From contig QEVV01000001.1 of NCBI GenBank assembly GCA_003228115.1, forward strand, positions 310,001 through 374,000: a DNA stretch of 64,000 nt, given 5' to 3'. Shown one piece after another: positions 23,179-33,687 of the stretch; the stretch's first letter is position 1; each line of letters begins with the position of its first letter. Origin of the DNA: Chloroflexota bacterium (lineage in GTDB: Bacteria; Chloroflexota; Dehalococcoidia; Lucifugimonadales; SAR202-VII-2). The notes beneath the pieces are model-generated. The model searched no databases, was not told the DNA's origin, and was given only the letters and a program-made list of their open reading frames with translations. The translations under genes and the position numbers were made by a program.

Positions 23179-24636
23179 TCAATTGCCGCGTAGCGTCAGG
23201 GACACATCGCCCTTCTGAACGACCACATGGGAGAAGCCTCGACGCTTCGTTATCTCCTCTATGAGCGTTACCAGCGGTTGGTGGGCACTCATAAACTCCT
23301 GAGGGCTGCTTGACTTGCCCATGGACTCGACTGCCCCATCTCCGCCGTAGGCCCGCAGCACGATCTCCTCATCCGAGATGTTGCCTCCGTACTGAGAGCG
23401 AATCTCCTGAAGAGATGGCTGCGGTACCTCCCACCGAGCCCACTCCCGAGCCCTGCCGCGATCGAGAATCTTTGCCCGAACATCCTGATCCATATCGGCA
23501 ACCGGCTCTCGGCCCCAGAAGCCCAGAGCGTACTGAATGACCTCGTCGCTCACTTCCTTATAGCGCTCACCTACGATCACGTTGATGCCTGCCTGACTCC
23601 CGACGAATTGGGCCAATGGCGTCACCATGATGGGATACCCAAACTCGGCCCGAACTCGCTGAGCCTCTTCTAAGGTCTCTTGAAGCCGGTGCTCCATACC
23701 CACAAGCTTCAATTGGTATGCCAGGTTGGAGATCATTCCGCCCGGAATCTGGTGGGTGTAAACCGCTTGGTCAAACAACCGCGGCTCCCCTATGGGGAGG
23801 TGTTCATGATGAGCAATCCCTGTCAGGCGCTCCTCCACTGGCCTCAGTGGCTCCTCATCGACACAGGTATCAAAGCCCAGCGCCCGCAGGTTGCTGGCCA
23901 CATTGAAGATCGAAGGTTGAGAGCTTCCGTTGGCCAGCGGCGGCACGGCGGTGTGGATGTACTTGATGCCCCCCTTGGCAGCCTCAAGCGCATTGAGTGG
24001 AGCCAAGCCGTTGTTGGAGTGAGCGTGGAACTCCACCTCGACGTCACCCACAGACTCCCGAAAAATTGGGAGCATCTCCCGGGTGCGCTCGGGAGTGAGC
24101 AGGCCCCCCACATCTTTGAAGCAGATGCGATAGGGATTGAGAGCCACAGCCTGCTTGATCCGCTCCCGGTAGTAGTCGTTGGTATGCTTGGGAGATTCTG
24201 AGTAGATAATATTCAGAATCACTTTCATCCCGATCTTGTGCAGGGCCTGCATCTCATCCGCAAAGTCGGGATAGTCGTTCCAGGCTTGAGAAGCACGGGT
24301 CACGGTGACGCCGTGGGAGAGGGACATCTGCATCAACAGCGTTGAAACCGACTGTGGAATCTTGCTCAGGCCGCTACGCAAGCCTCCCGTAACCCGCAGC
24401 TCGGTCTTGTTCTTGCGTTTTGTGCCCAGCTTCAGCCATTGGAGGGCGTCCTCGCCCATCTGTTGCCCCATTTTCTTGATCTGGGCCGTCGGCACGAAGA
24501 ACTCCAGCGCTTCGAATCCCGCTTCGTCCAAGTTGGGTAGCACGGACAGCATCATCCCGGTGCGCATGTTCAGGGCCCAGAGACTCATCTGGCCATCGCG
24601 AACCGTAGTATCGACGAACTTGATTTCAGTGGCCAT
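23179..24636 (-). CDS. Pyruvate/oxaloacetate carboxyltransferase-like TIM-barrel protein
   Basis: 485 aa, related to the carboxyltransferase subunit of pyruvate carboxylase (PycB) and oxaloacetate decarboxylase alpha. It has FVDTTVRDGQMSLWA (family DTTLRDxHQS), RICFKDVGGLLTPERT (the KDMAGLL Lys) and EFHAHSNNGLAPLNALEAAKGG (family HTHDTSG), then NAVxTHQIPGGMISNL-type PxxGQxxN helix. The biotinyl domain is missing, and no biotin carboxylase is near. The changes HQ to QM and HDTS to HSNN alter residues close to the metal and biotin pocket, so it may be a biotin-independent aldolase or decarboxylase. ATG 24636 with no strong ribosome-binding site. Confidence 0.75.
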   Translation of the reverse strand: MATEIKFVDTTVRDGQMSLWALNMRTGMMLSVLPNLDEAGFEALEFFVPTAQIKKMGQQMGEDALQWLKLGTKRKNKTELRVTGGLRSGLSKIPQSVSTLLMQMSLSHGVTVTRASQAWNDYPDFADEMQALHKIGMKVILNIIYSESPKHTNDYYRERIKQAVALNPYRICFKDVGGLLTPERTREMLPIFRESVGDVEVEFHAHSNNGLAPLNALEAAKGGIKYIHTAVPPLANGSSQPSIFNVASNLRALGFDTCVDEEPLRPVEERLTGIAHHEHLPIGEPRLFDQAVYTHQIPGGMISNLAYQLKLVGMEHRLQETLEEAQRVRAEFGYPIMVTPLAQFVGSQAGINVIVGERYKEVSDEVIQYALGFWGREPVADMDQDVRAKILDRGRAREWARWEVPQPSLQEIRSQYGGNISDEEIVLRAYGGDGAVESMGKSSSPQEFMSAHQPLVTLIEEITKRRGFSHVVVQKGDVSLTLRGN

Positions 24637-24683
24637 GTTCGCTCCCTAATTGGCGGGCTTCCGAAAGGCACCGTCACCTTACC

Positions 24684-24697
24684 ACGCGATATACTAC
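24684..24697 (+). promoter_or_regulatory. Conserved -10 box before esterase 1
   Basis: ACGCGATATACTAC with TATACT as probable -10, 35 bases before the esterase ATG. The same 14 bases recur before esterase 2 at 25770, so the duplication included the promoter. No -35 box stands out. Confidence 0.5.
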
Positions 24698-24731
24698 TGC
24701 CATCTCGAACAGGTCCCAAGGAAGAGCCTTC

Positions 24732-25634
24732 ATGACCTATCCCAACGATCCATTAACTCACTCCTCCGCCCCATCCGGTGCCCAACAAATCGAGATCACC
24801 AGAGACATCCTTGTCGCCGTCCACGGTGGCGTAGAACTCAAGGCAGACCTCTACAGCCCTGCCGGGCCCGGGCCATTTCCGGCCATCATCCTGATATTCG
24901 GCGGGGGCTGGCAACGGGGCTCCAAAGAGCAGTGGCTCAAGTGGGGCCCCTTCTTCGCCGAGCAGGGGGTCGTCGCCTTCGCTATTTCCTATCGCCTATC
25001 GGCGCCGGGGAAGCCCAGCCTTTACGAGAGCATGGATGACGTGCGAAGCGGAGTGCAATACCTGCGGGGACGGGCAGCCGAACTCAAGGTGGACCCAGAA
25101 CACATCGGAGGAATGGGAGTTTCCGCCGGAGGGCACCTCGTCGCCATGCTCGCGTTGGCTGGCGATGACAAGGCCTTTATCCATCCCTCGCCAAACGAGC
25201 CCTACAGCAGTTTGCCTGCAAAGCTGAACGTGGCCATCCCCGCGGCCGGCATCTTTGACATGATCCAGCAATGGGAGCATGACCTACTAAGCAGAACGAA
25301 CGACAACATAACCGAAAAGTATCTCGGTGGAACGCCAATGAGCCATCGCGAACTCTTTTATCTGTCGTCTCCCCTTTACTATGCTTCAACGGAAAATGCG
25401 CAGGGCACGCAATGGCTCATCCCTTATGGAACCTATGACGACGTAGTGGACCACCAAGCGCAATCGATAACCTTTTCCCAGCACCTCAAGAGGGCTGGGG
25501 CAACGGTCAGACAGATCCCACTCCTAGGGGCCAACCACTTTTGGGTGGCTGACGGAGGACCCGACGAAGGGCAATATAACCCTACCTTCGTTGCCGACCT
25601 GAAGCTGTTCCTCCGCAATTGGTTGACCTGGTAG
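24732..25634 (+). CDS. Alpha/beta-hydrolase (BD-FAE/HSL-like esterase), copy 1
   Basis: 300 aa, cytoplasmic. IFGGGWQRGS is the oxyanion-hole region (family HGGGW, with the His changed to Phe), the nucleophile elbow is GMGVSAGGHL (Ser in GxSxG), the acid is in YGTYDDVVDHQ and the catalytic His in LLGANHFW. Small esterases or acyl-peptidase-like hydrolases of the BD-FAE class look like this. ATG 24732 follows AAGGAAG. It is a close paralogue of the next gene, from which it is separated by a terminator. Confidence 0.85.
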   Translation: MTYPNDPLTHSSAPSGAQQIEITRDILVAVHGGVELKADLYSPAGPGPFPAIILIFGGGWQRGSKEQWLKWGPFFAEQGVVAFAISYRLSAPGKPSLYESMDDVRSGVQYLRGRAAELKVDPEHIGGMGVSAGGHLVAMLALAGDDKAFIHPSPNEPYSSLPAKLNVAIPAAGIFDMIQQWEHDLLSRTNDNITEKYLGGTPMSHRELFYLSSPLYYASTENAQGTQWLIPYGTYDDVVDHQAQSITFSQHLKRAGATVRQIPLLGANHFWVADGGPDEGQYNPTFVADLKLFLRNWLTW

Positions 25635-25665
25635 CCAGCTCAAGCGCTTCGTTTGTTCGCAACAC

Positions 25666-25700
25666 GAAGAAGCCCCCGGATTTCCTCCGGGGGCTTCTTC
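25666..25700. terminator. Terminator between the two esterase genes
   Basis: 15-bp stem GAAGAAGCCCCCGGA, loop TTTCC, and complement. Separates the two paralogous genes, so each is its own unit. Confidence 0.88.
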
Positions 25701-25769
25701 ACGCCTTGAATCTTGAGCGACATTACCCAGGCGAGGGAAAGCCATCGCCTGTGCCCCACGGGCGAACCA

Positions 25770-25783
25770 ACGCGATATACTAC
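25770..25783 (+). promoter_or_regulatory. Conserved -10 box before esterase 2
   Basis: ACGCGATATACTAC, same as at 24684, here 34 bases before the ATG. Confidence 0.5.
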
Positions 25784-25816
25784 CGCCAACTACGGCGACC
25801 TATGAGGAGAGCGTCA

Positions 25817-26731
25817 ATGTCTGAAAACAACGAGGCCATCCATCCTGTTCCGCCCGCTGGCGGTGAAGACATTGAGATCACTCGCGACCTTATATTTGCC
25901 GTCCATGACGGCGTAGAACTCAAGGGAGATCTCTATACCCCTGCAGGGCCAGGACCCTTTCCGACCCTGGCGCTGTTTTACGGCGGAGGATGGCAGCGGG
26001 GGTCGAAGGAGCAGTGGGCGCGCTGGGCTACGTTCCTGGCCCAACATGGAATCGCCGCCTTCGCTTTGTCTTACCGGTTATCTGCGCCAGGGAAGCCCAC
26101 CTTCTACGAGAGTCTTCACGATGTCAGGTGCGGTGTGCAATATCTTCGGGGGCGGGCCGCCGAAATCAAAGTAGACCCCGAGAGAATCGGCGGCATGGGA
26201 ACGTCAGCTGGAGCCCACCTTCTGGCGATGCTCGCCTTGGCAGGAGACAACGAAGCCTTTGCCGATTCCACCGACAACGACCCCTACAGCCAACTCTCGG
26301 CCAAGGTTAACGTGGCCATCTGCGTGGCAGGCATCTACGACGTGATCAAGCACTGGGAGCATGACCAGTTGACCAGGCCCAACGACCACATAACCGAGAA
26401 ATTCCTCGGTGGAACACCGATGAACCTTCGCGAGCTGTTCTACCTGGCGTCGCCCATATATCACGCCTCAACCCAAAACGCTCGTGGAACCAAATGGCTC
26501 GTGTCCTATGGAACCCAGGATGACGTCGTAGACCACCGGGAACAGTCGGAGGCATTGGTGCATCACCTGAAAAGGGCTGGCGCCTTGGTAAGGCCTCTGG
26601 CCATGGAGGGAGCAAATCACTTTTGGCTAGGCGACACCGGCCCAGAAGAGGGCCGGTTCAACCCAATCTTTGGGGCGGAACTCCTGCTGTTTCTACAGAA
26701 CTGGTCTGGGTGGGGACCAAGCGCTCACTAG
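25817..26731 (+). CDS. Alpha/beta-hydrolase (BD-FAE/HSL-like esterase), copy 2
   Basis: 304 aa from ATG 25817 (behind GAGGAG); the frame is open to 25619 but that part overlaps the terminator and promoter. Aligns along its whole length with copy 1: FYGGGWQRGS, GMGTSAGAHL (nucleophile Ser; Gly after it changed to Ala), YGTQDDVVDHRE, MEGANHFWLGD. It keeps all catalytic residues. The shared leader, promoter and catalytic set show a recent tandem duplication followed by moderate divergence. Confidence 0.85.
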   Translation: MSENNEAIHPVPPAGGEDIEITRDLIFAVHDGVELKGDLYTPAGPGPFPTLALFYGGGWQRGSKEQWARWATFLAQHGIAAFALSYRLSAPGKPTFYESLHDVRCGVQYLRGRAAEIKVDPERIGGMGTSAGAHLLAMLALAGDNEAFADSTDNDPYSQLSAKVNVAICVAGIYDVIKHWEHDQLTRPNDHITEKFLGGTPMNLRELFYLASPIYHASTQNARGTKWLVSYGTQDDVVDHREQSEALVHHLKRAGALVRPLAMEGANHFWLGDTGPEEGRFNPIFGAELLLFLQNWSGWGPSAH

Positions 26732-26750
26732 CAAGGCAATGGCAAACAAC

Positions 26751-26794
26751 GCAAAGAAGAAGGCCCCTCGATACCGAGGGGCCTTCTTCTTTGC
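26751..26794. terminator. Bidirectional terminator between esterase 2 and tRNA-fMet
   Basis: 20-bp stem GCAAAGAAGAAGGCCCCTCG with loop ATAC and complement. Lies eight bases from the tRNA 3' end and can end both the esterase and the 23S-tRNA transcripts. Confidence 0.9.
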
Positions 26795-26801
26795 ATCACG
26801 T

Positions 26802-26876
26802 TGGTAGCGGGGGTTGGATTCGAACCAACGACCTTCGGGTTATGAGCCCGACGAGCTGCCACTGCTCCACCCCGCG
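26802..26876 (-). tRNA. tRNA-fMet (CAT), initiator
   Basis: 75 nt with encoded CCA. Acceptor strand CGCGGGG faces CCCCGCT, so pair 1:72 is C-U, a mismatch as expected of bacterial initiator tRNA. The anticodon arm GTCGGGCTCATAACCCGA has CAT in the loop and the three G-C pairs that mark initiators. T-arm GTTGGTTCGAATCCAAC is canonical. It follows the 23S gene on the same strand with a gap of about 105 bases. Confidence 0.93.
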
Positions 26877-26944
26877 CCATTCAATGCAGCGAATCCAGTG
26901 CACGATCCGAACGAATCGGAACCCGCGCTGCACCGCGCTGTTTA

Positions 26945-26981
26945 CAAGAGAGAGAGAAAAATGCATCACGAGCCGAAAAAA

Positions 26982-26990
<9 letters not shown>
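26945..26990 (-). other. 3' half of the pre-23S processing stem
   Basis: On the plus strand, the region from 26948 to 26990 (GAGAGAGAGAAA, ATGCATCACG, GCCGAAAA, GGTCAAG) is complementary in order to 29995-30042 (CTTGAC, TTTTCGGC, CGTGATGC, TTTCTCTCTCTTC). The two flanks of 23S would form a long duplex, the usual RNase III processing stem. Confidence 0.8.
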
Positions 26991-30002
<3,012 letters not shown>

Positions 30003-30133
30003 CTCACTTTTCGGCCCGTGATGCCTTTCTCTCTCTTCCCTTGTTAACGTGCAAACGTCCGCCCTTAACCTACACTCACCTCAGTGAACGAGGTCAAGAC
30101 CGAAAGTTCCTAGATGGATCTGAGTCCACAAGC

Positions 30134-30162
30134 AGTATAATCTGAGGCTCTGGCAGCGTCAA
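30134..30162 (-). promoter_or_regulatory. Promoter of the 23S-tRNA-fMet operon
   Basis: Minus strand TTGACG (30162-30157), 17-bp spacer, TATACT (30139-30134). Predicted start near 30127, leaving a leader of about 125 nt that includes the 5' half of the processing stem. Confidence 0.8.
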
Positions 30163-30571
30163 GGCCATCGGCGGACCAAACCGCCCCCCATTCCTGCCTA
30201 ACACCCCCACAATCGGCCCTGAGCCGATCATTCAATTCAAGGGAGCCCTGAGTTGTCACCTGTGGGCGTCGGAGCCCTAGAGATCAAGGTTACCGGCAGC
30301 CCTATGCCCTGCATGGCACACCATAACAAGGCGCAACGGGCCTGCGGCGGGGGCAACAACTGGCATGGCCCGTGGGCCAGCCCGTAACGTTCATCTGGAA
30401 TGTTTCCATGGACACGAACTAGGGAAGAGGTGCTGACCAGACATCGACCGTAGGGCTACGGCCTGTTGAATCGCTTCCTGGCATGCTGGGCAGGGAAATG
30501 GGGCAGATGGTGTGGGTACTCAGACAAGTCAGAACAGGGCGCGGGGCCTAAAACACAGACCCTTGGGACTA
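30163..30571. other. Non-coding spacer upstream of the 23S promoter
   Basis: About 400 bases between the rRNA promoter and the histidine kinase stop. Short frames have no ribosome-binding site or family resemblance, and no tRNA or known small RNA was recognised. Confidence 0.5.
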
Positions 30572-31753
30572 CTAATTGTTGCGCGAAGCCTCTGCGAAGG
30601 AAGGCTGAGGAAGAACCCCATCATCCACGATTGATTCTAAATATTCGAGGCTAGGGCTATTGTTACGCTCTGGCTGCTCGGTAACCGGCAGGGTCATTTC
30701 GATCCTTGTACCCTTCCCCGCCTGGCTAGTCACCTCAATGGTCCCATTATGGAGTTCCACAATATGCTTGGCGGAGAACAGTCCTAGTCCCATACCTTTG
30801 GGCTTCGAGGTGCTGAACGGTTGGAACAGTTTGACCTGTTGTTCCAAAGGAATGCCTATCCCGTTGTCCGTGACAACCACCGTGATATTGGGCCCAATTC
30901 CCAAAGCGTCGATAGTAACCGTGCCTCCTGGAGGCGTAGCCTCCAGAGCATTAGAGAAGACATTGGACACCGCTTCACGAAGTAACAGGGGGTATCCCTG
31001 AATACAAGGAAGGTCAGCACGGTACCTTCGCTGGACGTTGAGATCCTTATCGTTACTCAATTGAGTCATTTCCACAGCGTCGTCCAGGATCTGTTCAAGC
31101 CGAACCGGAACCGTACGCTGACTGCCAATTTCCACAAACCCCGTTATCAGTTCCTGCATGCGCCAGGCAGCCGTCAGCGCCGCTTCAACGTGCTCTTCCA
31201 ATCCCTTCTGGTGCAGCACCTTGGCTTGAAGTAGTTCCAACCTGCCCGTAACGCTAAACAGGGGATTTCTGAGTTGATGGGCCAGATCCATAGCGAAGGT
31301 GCCAATCGAGGCAACCTTGGCTGTGTTGTGCAACCTGCCCTGTATAGCCTTCACCTCGCCCAAGGCATCCTCAAGCAACAGGCTTGCAGTGGCTAGCCGC
31401 TTGAAAGCTAGGTAAACGATCCCTACCGGAATGAACAGCGCCACCAGCGACCATGAAAGTTGGCTGTACGCTATAACCCCCAGGTACCCAAAGGCAAAGA
31501 GGCTGACCTCTACTAAGCTGCCTTCCTTTGAACTCATCCACTTCAGCGACCTGTCTAGAACAGCCGCCCTGGGCGCCAGACTGCTGATCACCCCTTTGCT
31601 AGCCGGCATCAGCCTGGAAATACTGTTTATTGGAGATCCGTCAAAAGCTAACAAATTCACAAGTTTGGTAGCTGCCCCTGGACTGCTGCTACAGCGCCTC
31701 ACCACGGCTTCTCCCTCAGACGAGCAGATAGAGGTAGCTTTGCACGCCCTCAA
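30572..31753 (-). CDS. Sensor histidine kinase (orphan)
   Basis: Up to 393 aa. One or two membrane helices (FAFGYLGVIAYSQLSWSLVALFIPVGIVYLAF, in two pieces around residues 85-115), a coiled linker, then the dimerisation box with phospho-acceptor DLAHQLRNPLFSVTG, and the ATPase domain with N box SNVFSNALEATP, G1 DNGIGIP, F box FQPFSTS and G2 KGMGLGLFS. The sensor part is very short with no extracytoplasmic domain, so it may sense the membrane or a partner. No response regulator gene is adjacent. The start is unsure: TTG 31753 is the longest, ATG 31609 or 31537 would remove unconvincing N-terminal sequence. Confidence 0.85.
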   Translation of the reverse strand: MRACKATSICSSEGEAVVRRCSSSPGAATKLVNLLAFDGSPINSISRLMPASKGVISSLAPRAAVLDRSLKWMSSKEGSLVEVSLFAFGYLGVIAYSQLSWSLVALFIPVGIVYLAFKRLATASLLLEDALGEVKAIQGRLHNTAKVASIGTFAMDLAHQLRNPLFSVTGRLELLQAKVLHQKGLEEHVEAALTAAWRMQELITGFVEIGSQRTVPVRLEQILDDAVEMTQLSNDKDLNVQRRYRADLPCIQGYPLLLREAVSNVFSNALEATPPGGTVTIDALGIGPNITVVVTDNGIGIPLEQQVKLFQPFSTSKPKGMGLGLFSAKHIVELHNGTIEVTSQAGKGTRIEMTLPVTEQPERNNSPSLEYLESIVDDGVLPQPSFAEASRNN

Positions 31754-31853
31754 AGCGGCGGTTGCCAGGGACAGCGAAGCGATGGAAGCAAACTAGTCCC
31801 ACTTTCAGACAGATGGCAGCGCCTAGTCTCAGGTACTATACTGAGGTCAACAC

Positions 31854-31875
31854 GACCCCCCTCCTTCGGGGGGTC
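31854..31875 (+). promoter_or_regulatory. Hairpin in the leader of the ABC exporter genes
   Basis: GACCCCCC (31854-31861) and GGGGGGTC (31868-31875) with loop TCCTTC. It lies between a TATACT box (31837-31842), which may be a -10, and the presumed start at 31900. Possible attenuator or spacer element. Confidence 0.35.
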
Positions 31876-31899
31876 ACTCATTGGGTGCCAAACCTCAGA

Positions 31900-33687
31900 A
31901 TGTCTGTTCTTGCCAGGCTTACACGACACGCATTCCGCTACCGCAGGAGATTCCTGCTCGCGTATGCTTCCACCTTCGGGGCGACCGCAGTCTCTCTGAT
32001 CATCCCGCGCCTTCTGGGCGACGCCATTGATACCGTGATCACCAGCGGGGTACGGATTAATCTTCTCTGGATGGCCTTGGCAATCGTGGGGGTGAGCATT
32101 GTTAGAGGCTTTTTGACTTACGGCCAGGGGTATCTGGGAGAGTGGGTTTCCCAGCGAGTTGCCTACGACCTACGCAACTCTTTCTACGAGAAGCTCCAAA
32201 GGCTGTCGTTCGCCTATCACGACCAGCAGCAGACGGGCAACTTGATGTCCAAAGCGACTTCTGACATCGAAGGCGTCCGTTGGTTTATCTACCTGGGCCT
32301 ACTGAGAGGAGCTTATCTGGGTGTCCTCTTCATCGGGGTTGCCGTCTTGCTCCTCACCATGCATTGGCAACTCGGGCTGTTAAGCCTGGCCTTTGTGCCC
32401 ATCGCAATCTGGCGTGCCATCATGGCCAGCAGAAAGCTCCGAAAGCTCTGGACAGGAGTCCAGACGTCTCTAGGCGAATTGATTACTCTCCTACAGGAAA
32501 ACCTCACCGGTGCCCGCCTGGTACGTGGCTTCGGCGCGCAGGACTATGAGCAAGAGAAGTTTCACGGCAAGGCCAGCGAGGTTTCCGACCTAAGCTACCA
32601 AGCCAGCCGTGTCGATGCCTCCATAACCTCCCTCCTGAACCTAGTCTTCACACTAGCCACCCTTTTGATCGTCTGGTACGGCGGCCGGCAGGTCCTCCAG
32701 GGCGACATCACCGCAGGCCAGTTGTCGCAATTCATCTTTTATATGGGAATGCTGATCCTCCCGGTGCGCAGCACGGGGAGACTAGTCAATACCTTCGCCA
32801 GGGCAGCATCGGCGGGACAACGCATTTTTGACGTCCTTGACGCGGAGTCACCCGTCAAAGAAGCCCCTGAGGCTGTCACCGTTGACCGGCTTCAGGGAGA
32901 CGTGTCCTTTGAGGATGTTTCGCTGTCCTACAACGGCCGGTCGCCAGCCCTTCGGGGAGTGACTCTAGAGGCCAAGCCGGGGCAGGTGGTGGCCCTTCTG
33001 GGCCCACCCGGTAGCGGAAAGAGTTCTCTTATCCATCTTGTGCCCCGCTTCTACGATACATCCGGAGGCAGCGTCACCATCGATGGCCTCGATATCCGAG
33101 ACCTTACCCTAGAGTCCCTACGGCGCAACGTCGGAATCGTGCTCCAAGATGTTTTTCTTTTCACGGCTACGATCAGGGACAACATCGCCTATGGAGCACC
33201 GGAGGCGACCCAGGAGGACGTGGAGCGCGTGGCCCAGATAGCCCAGTTTCATGACTTCGTAGTCTCTCTGCCGGAAGGCTACGATACCTGGGTCGGTGAG
33301 CGGGGCGTAACGTTGTCCGGCGGGCAGCGCCAGAGGCTGGCAATTGCCCGGACGCTGCTCATCAACCCTCCTATTCTTATCCTGGACGACTCAACGTCCA
33401 GCATAGATGCCCAAACCGAGTACCAGATCCAGCAAGCAATGGAAGAGGTTATCCGCGGGCGCACCACATTCGTCATAGCCCACCGGCTATCAACGGTAAA
33501 GGCCGCAGACTTGGTGATCGTGATGGAGCGGGGCCTTGTTGTAGAACGGGGAACCCACGAAGAGCTGCTGGCACTTGATGGCCTCTATACCCGGATCTAC
33601 GAGCTTCAGCTTCGCCCGCAGGATGTGGACGCTCCCGTCTCTTCCGAAGGCCCACTGTCTGGCGCAGACCAGCGGGGGCAACGATGA
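31900..33687 (+). CDS. ABC exporter subunit A (multidrug/lipid type, degenerate Walker B)
   Basis: About 595 aa: six membrane helices (about residues 20-300) then one ATPase domain. Walker A GPPGSGKSS, Q-loop VLQDVFLF, signature LSGGQRQR, Walker B LILDDSTSSID and switch His IAHRLST. The catalytic Glu after Walker B is Asp, as in the degenerate subunit of heterodimeric exporters such as TM287. ATG 31900 (MSVLARL) gives the usual N-terminus but has no clear ribosome-binding site; GTG 31885 is possible. It overlaps the next gene by four bases. Confidence 0.9.
   Translation: MSVLARLTRHAFRYRRRFLLAYASTFGATAVSLIIPRLLGDAIDTVITSGVRINLLWMALAIVGVSIVRGFLTYGQGYLGEWVSQRVAYDLRNSFYEKLQRLSFAYHDQQQTGNLMSKATSDIEGVRWFIYLGLLRGAYLGVLFIGVAVLLLTMHWQLGLLSLAFVPIAIWRAIMASRKLRKLWTGVQTSLGELITLLQENLTGARLVRGFGAQDYEQEKFHGKASEVSDLSYQASRVDASITSLLNLVFTLATLLIVWYGGRQVLQGDITAGQLSQFIFYMGMLILPVRSTGRLVNTFARAASAGQRIFDVLDAESPVKEAPEAVTVDRLQGDVSFEDVSLSYNGRSPALRGVTLEAKPGQVVALLGPPGSGKSSLIHLVPRFYDTSGGSVTIDGLDIRDLTLESLRRNVGIVLQDVFLFTATIRDNIAYGAPEATQEDVERVAQIAQFHDFVVSLPEGYDTWVGERGVTLSGGQRQRLAIARTLLINPPILILDDSTSSIDAQTEYQIQQAMEEVIRGRTTFVIAHRLSTVKAADLVIVMERGLVVERGTHEELLALDGLYTRIYELQLRPQDVDAPVSSEGPLSGADQRGQR

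Noticed and set aside
26877-26981. 5S rRNA between 23S and tRNA-fMet
   Set aside because: The gap is too short and lacks 5S loops; part of it is the processing stem.
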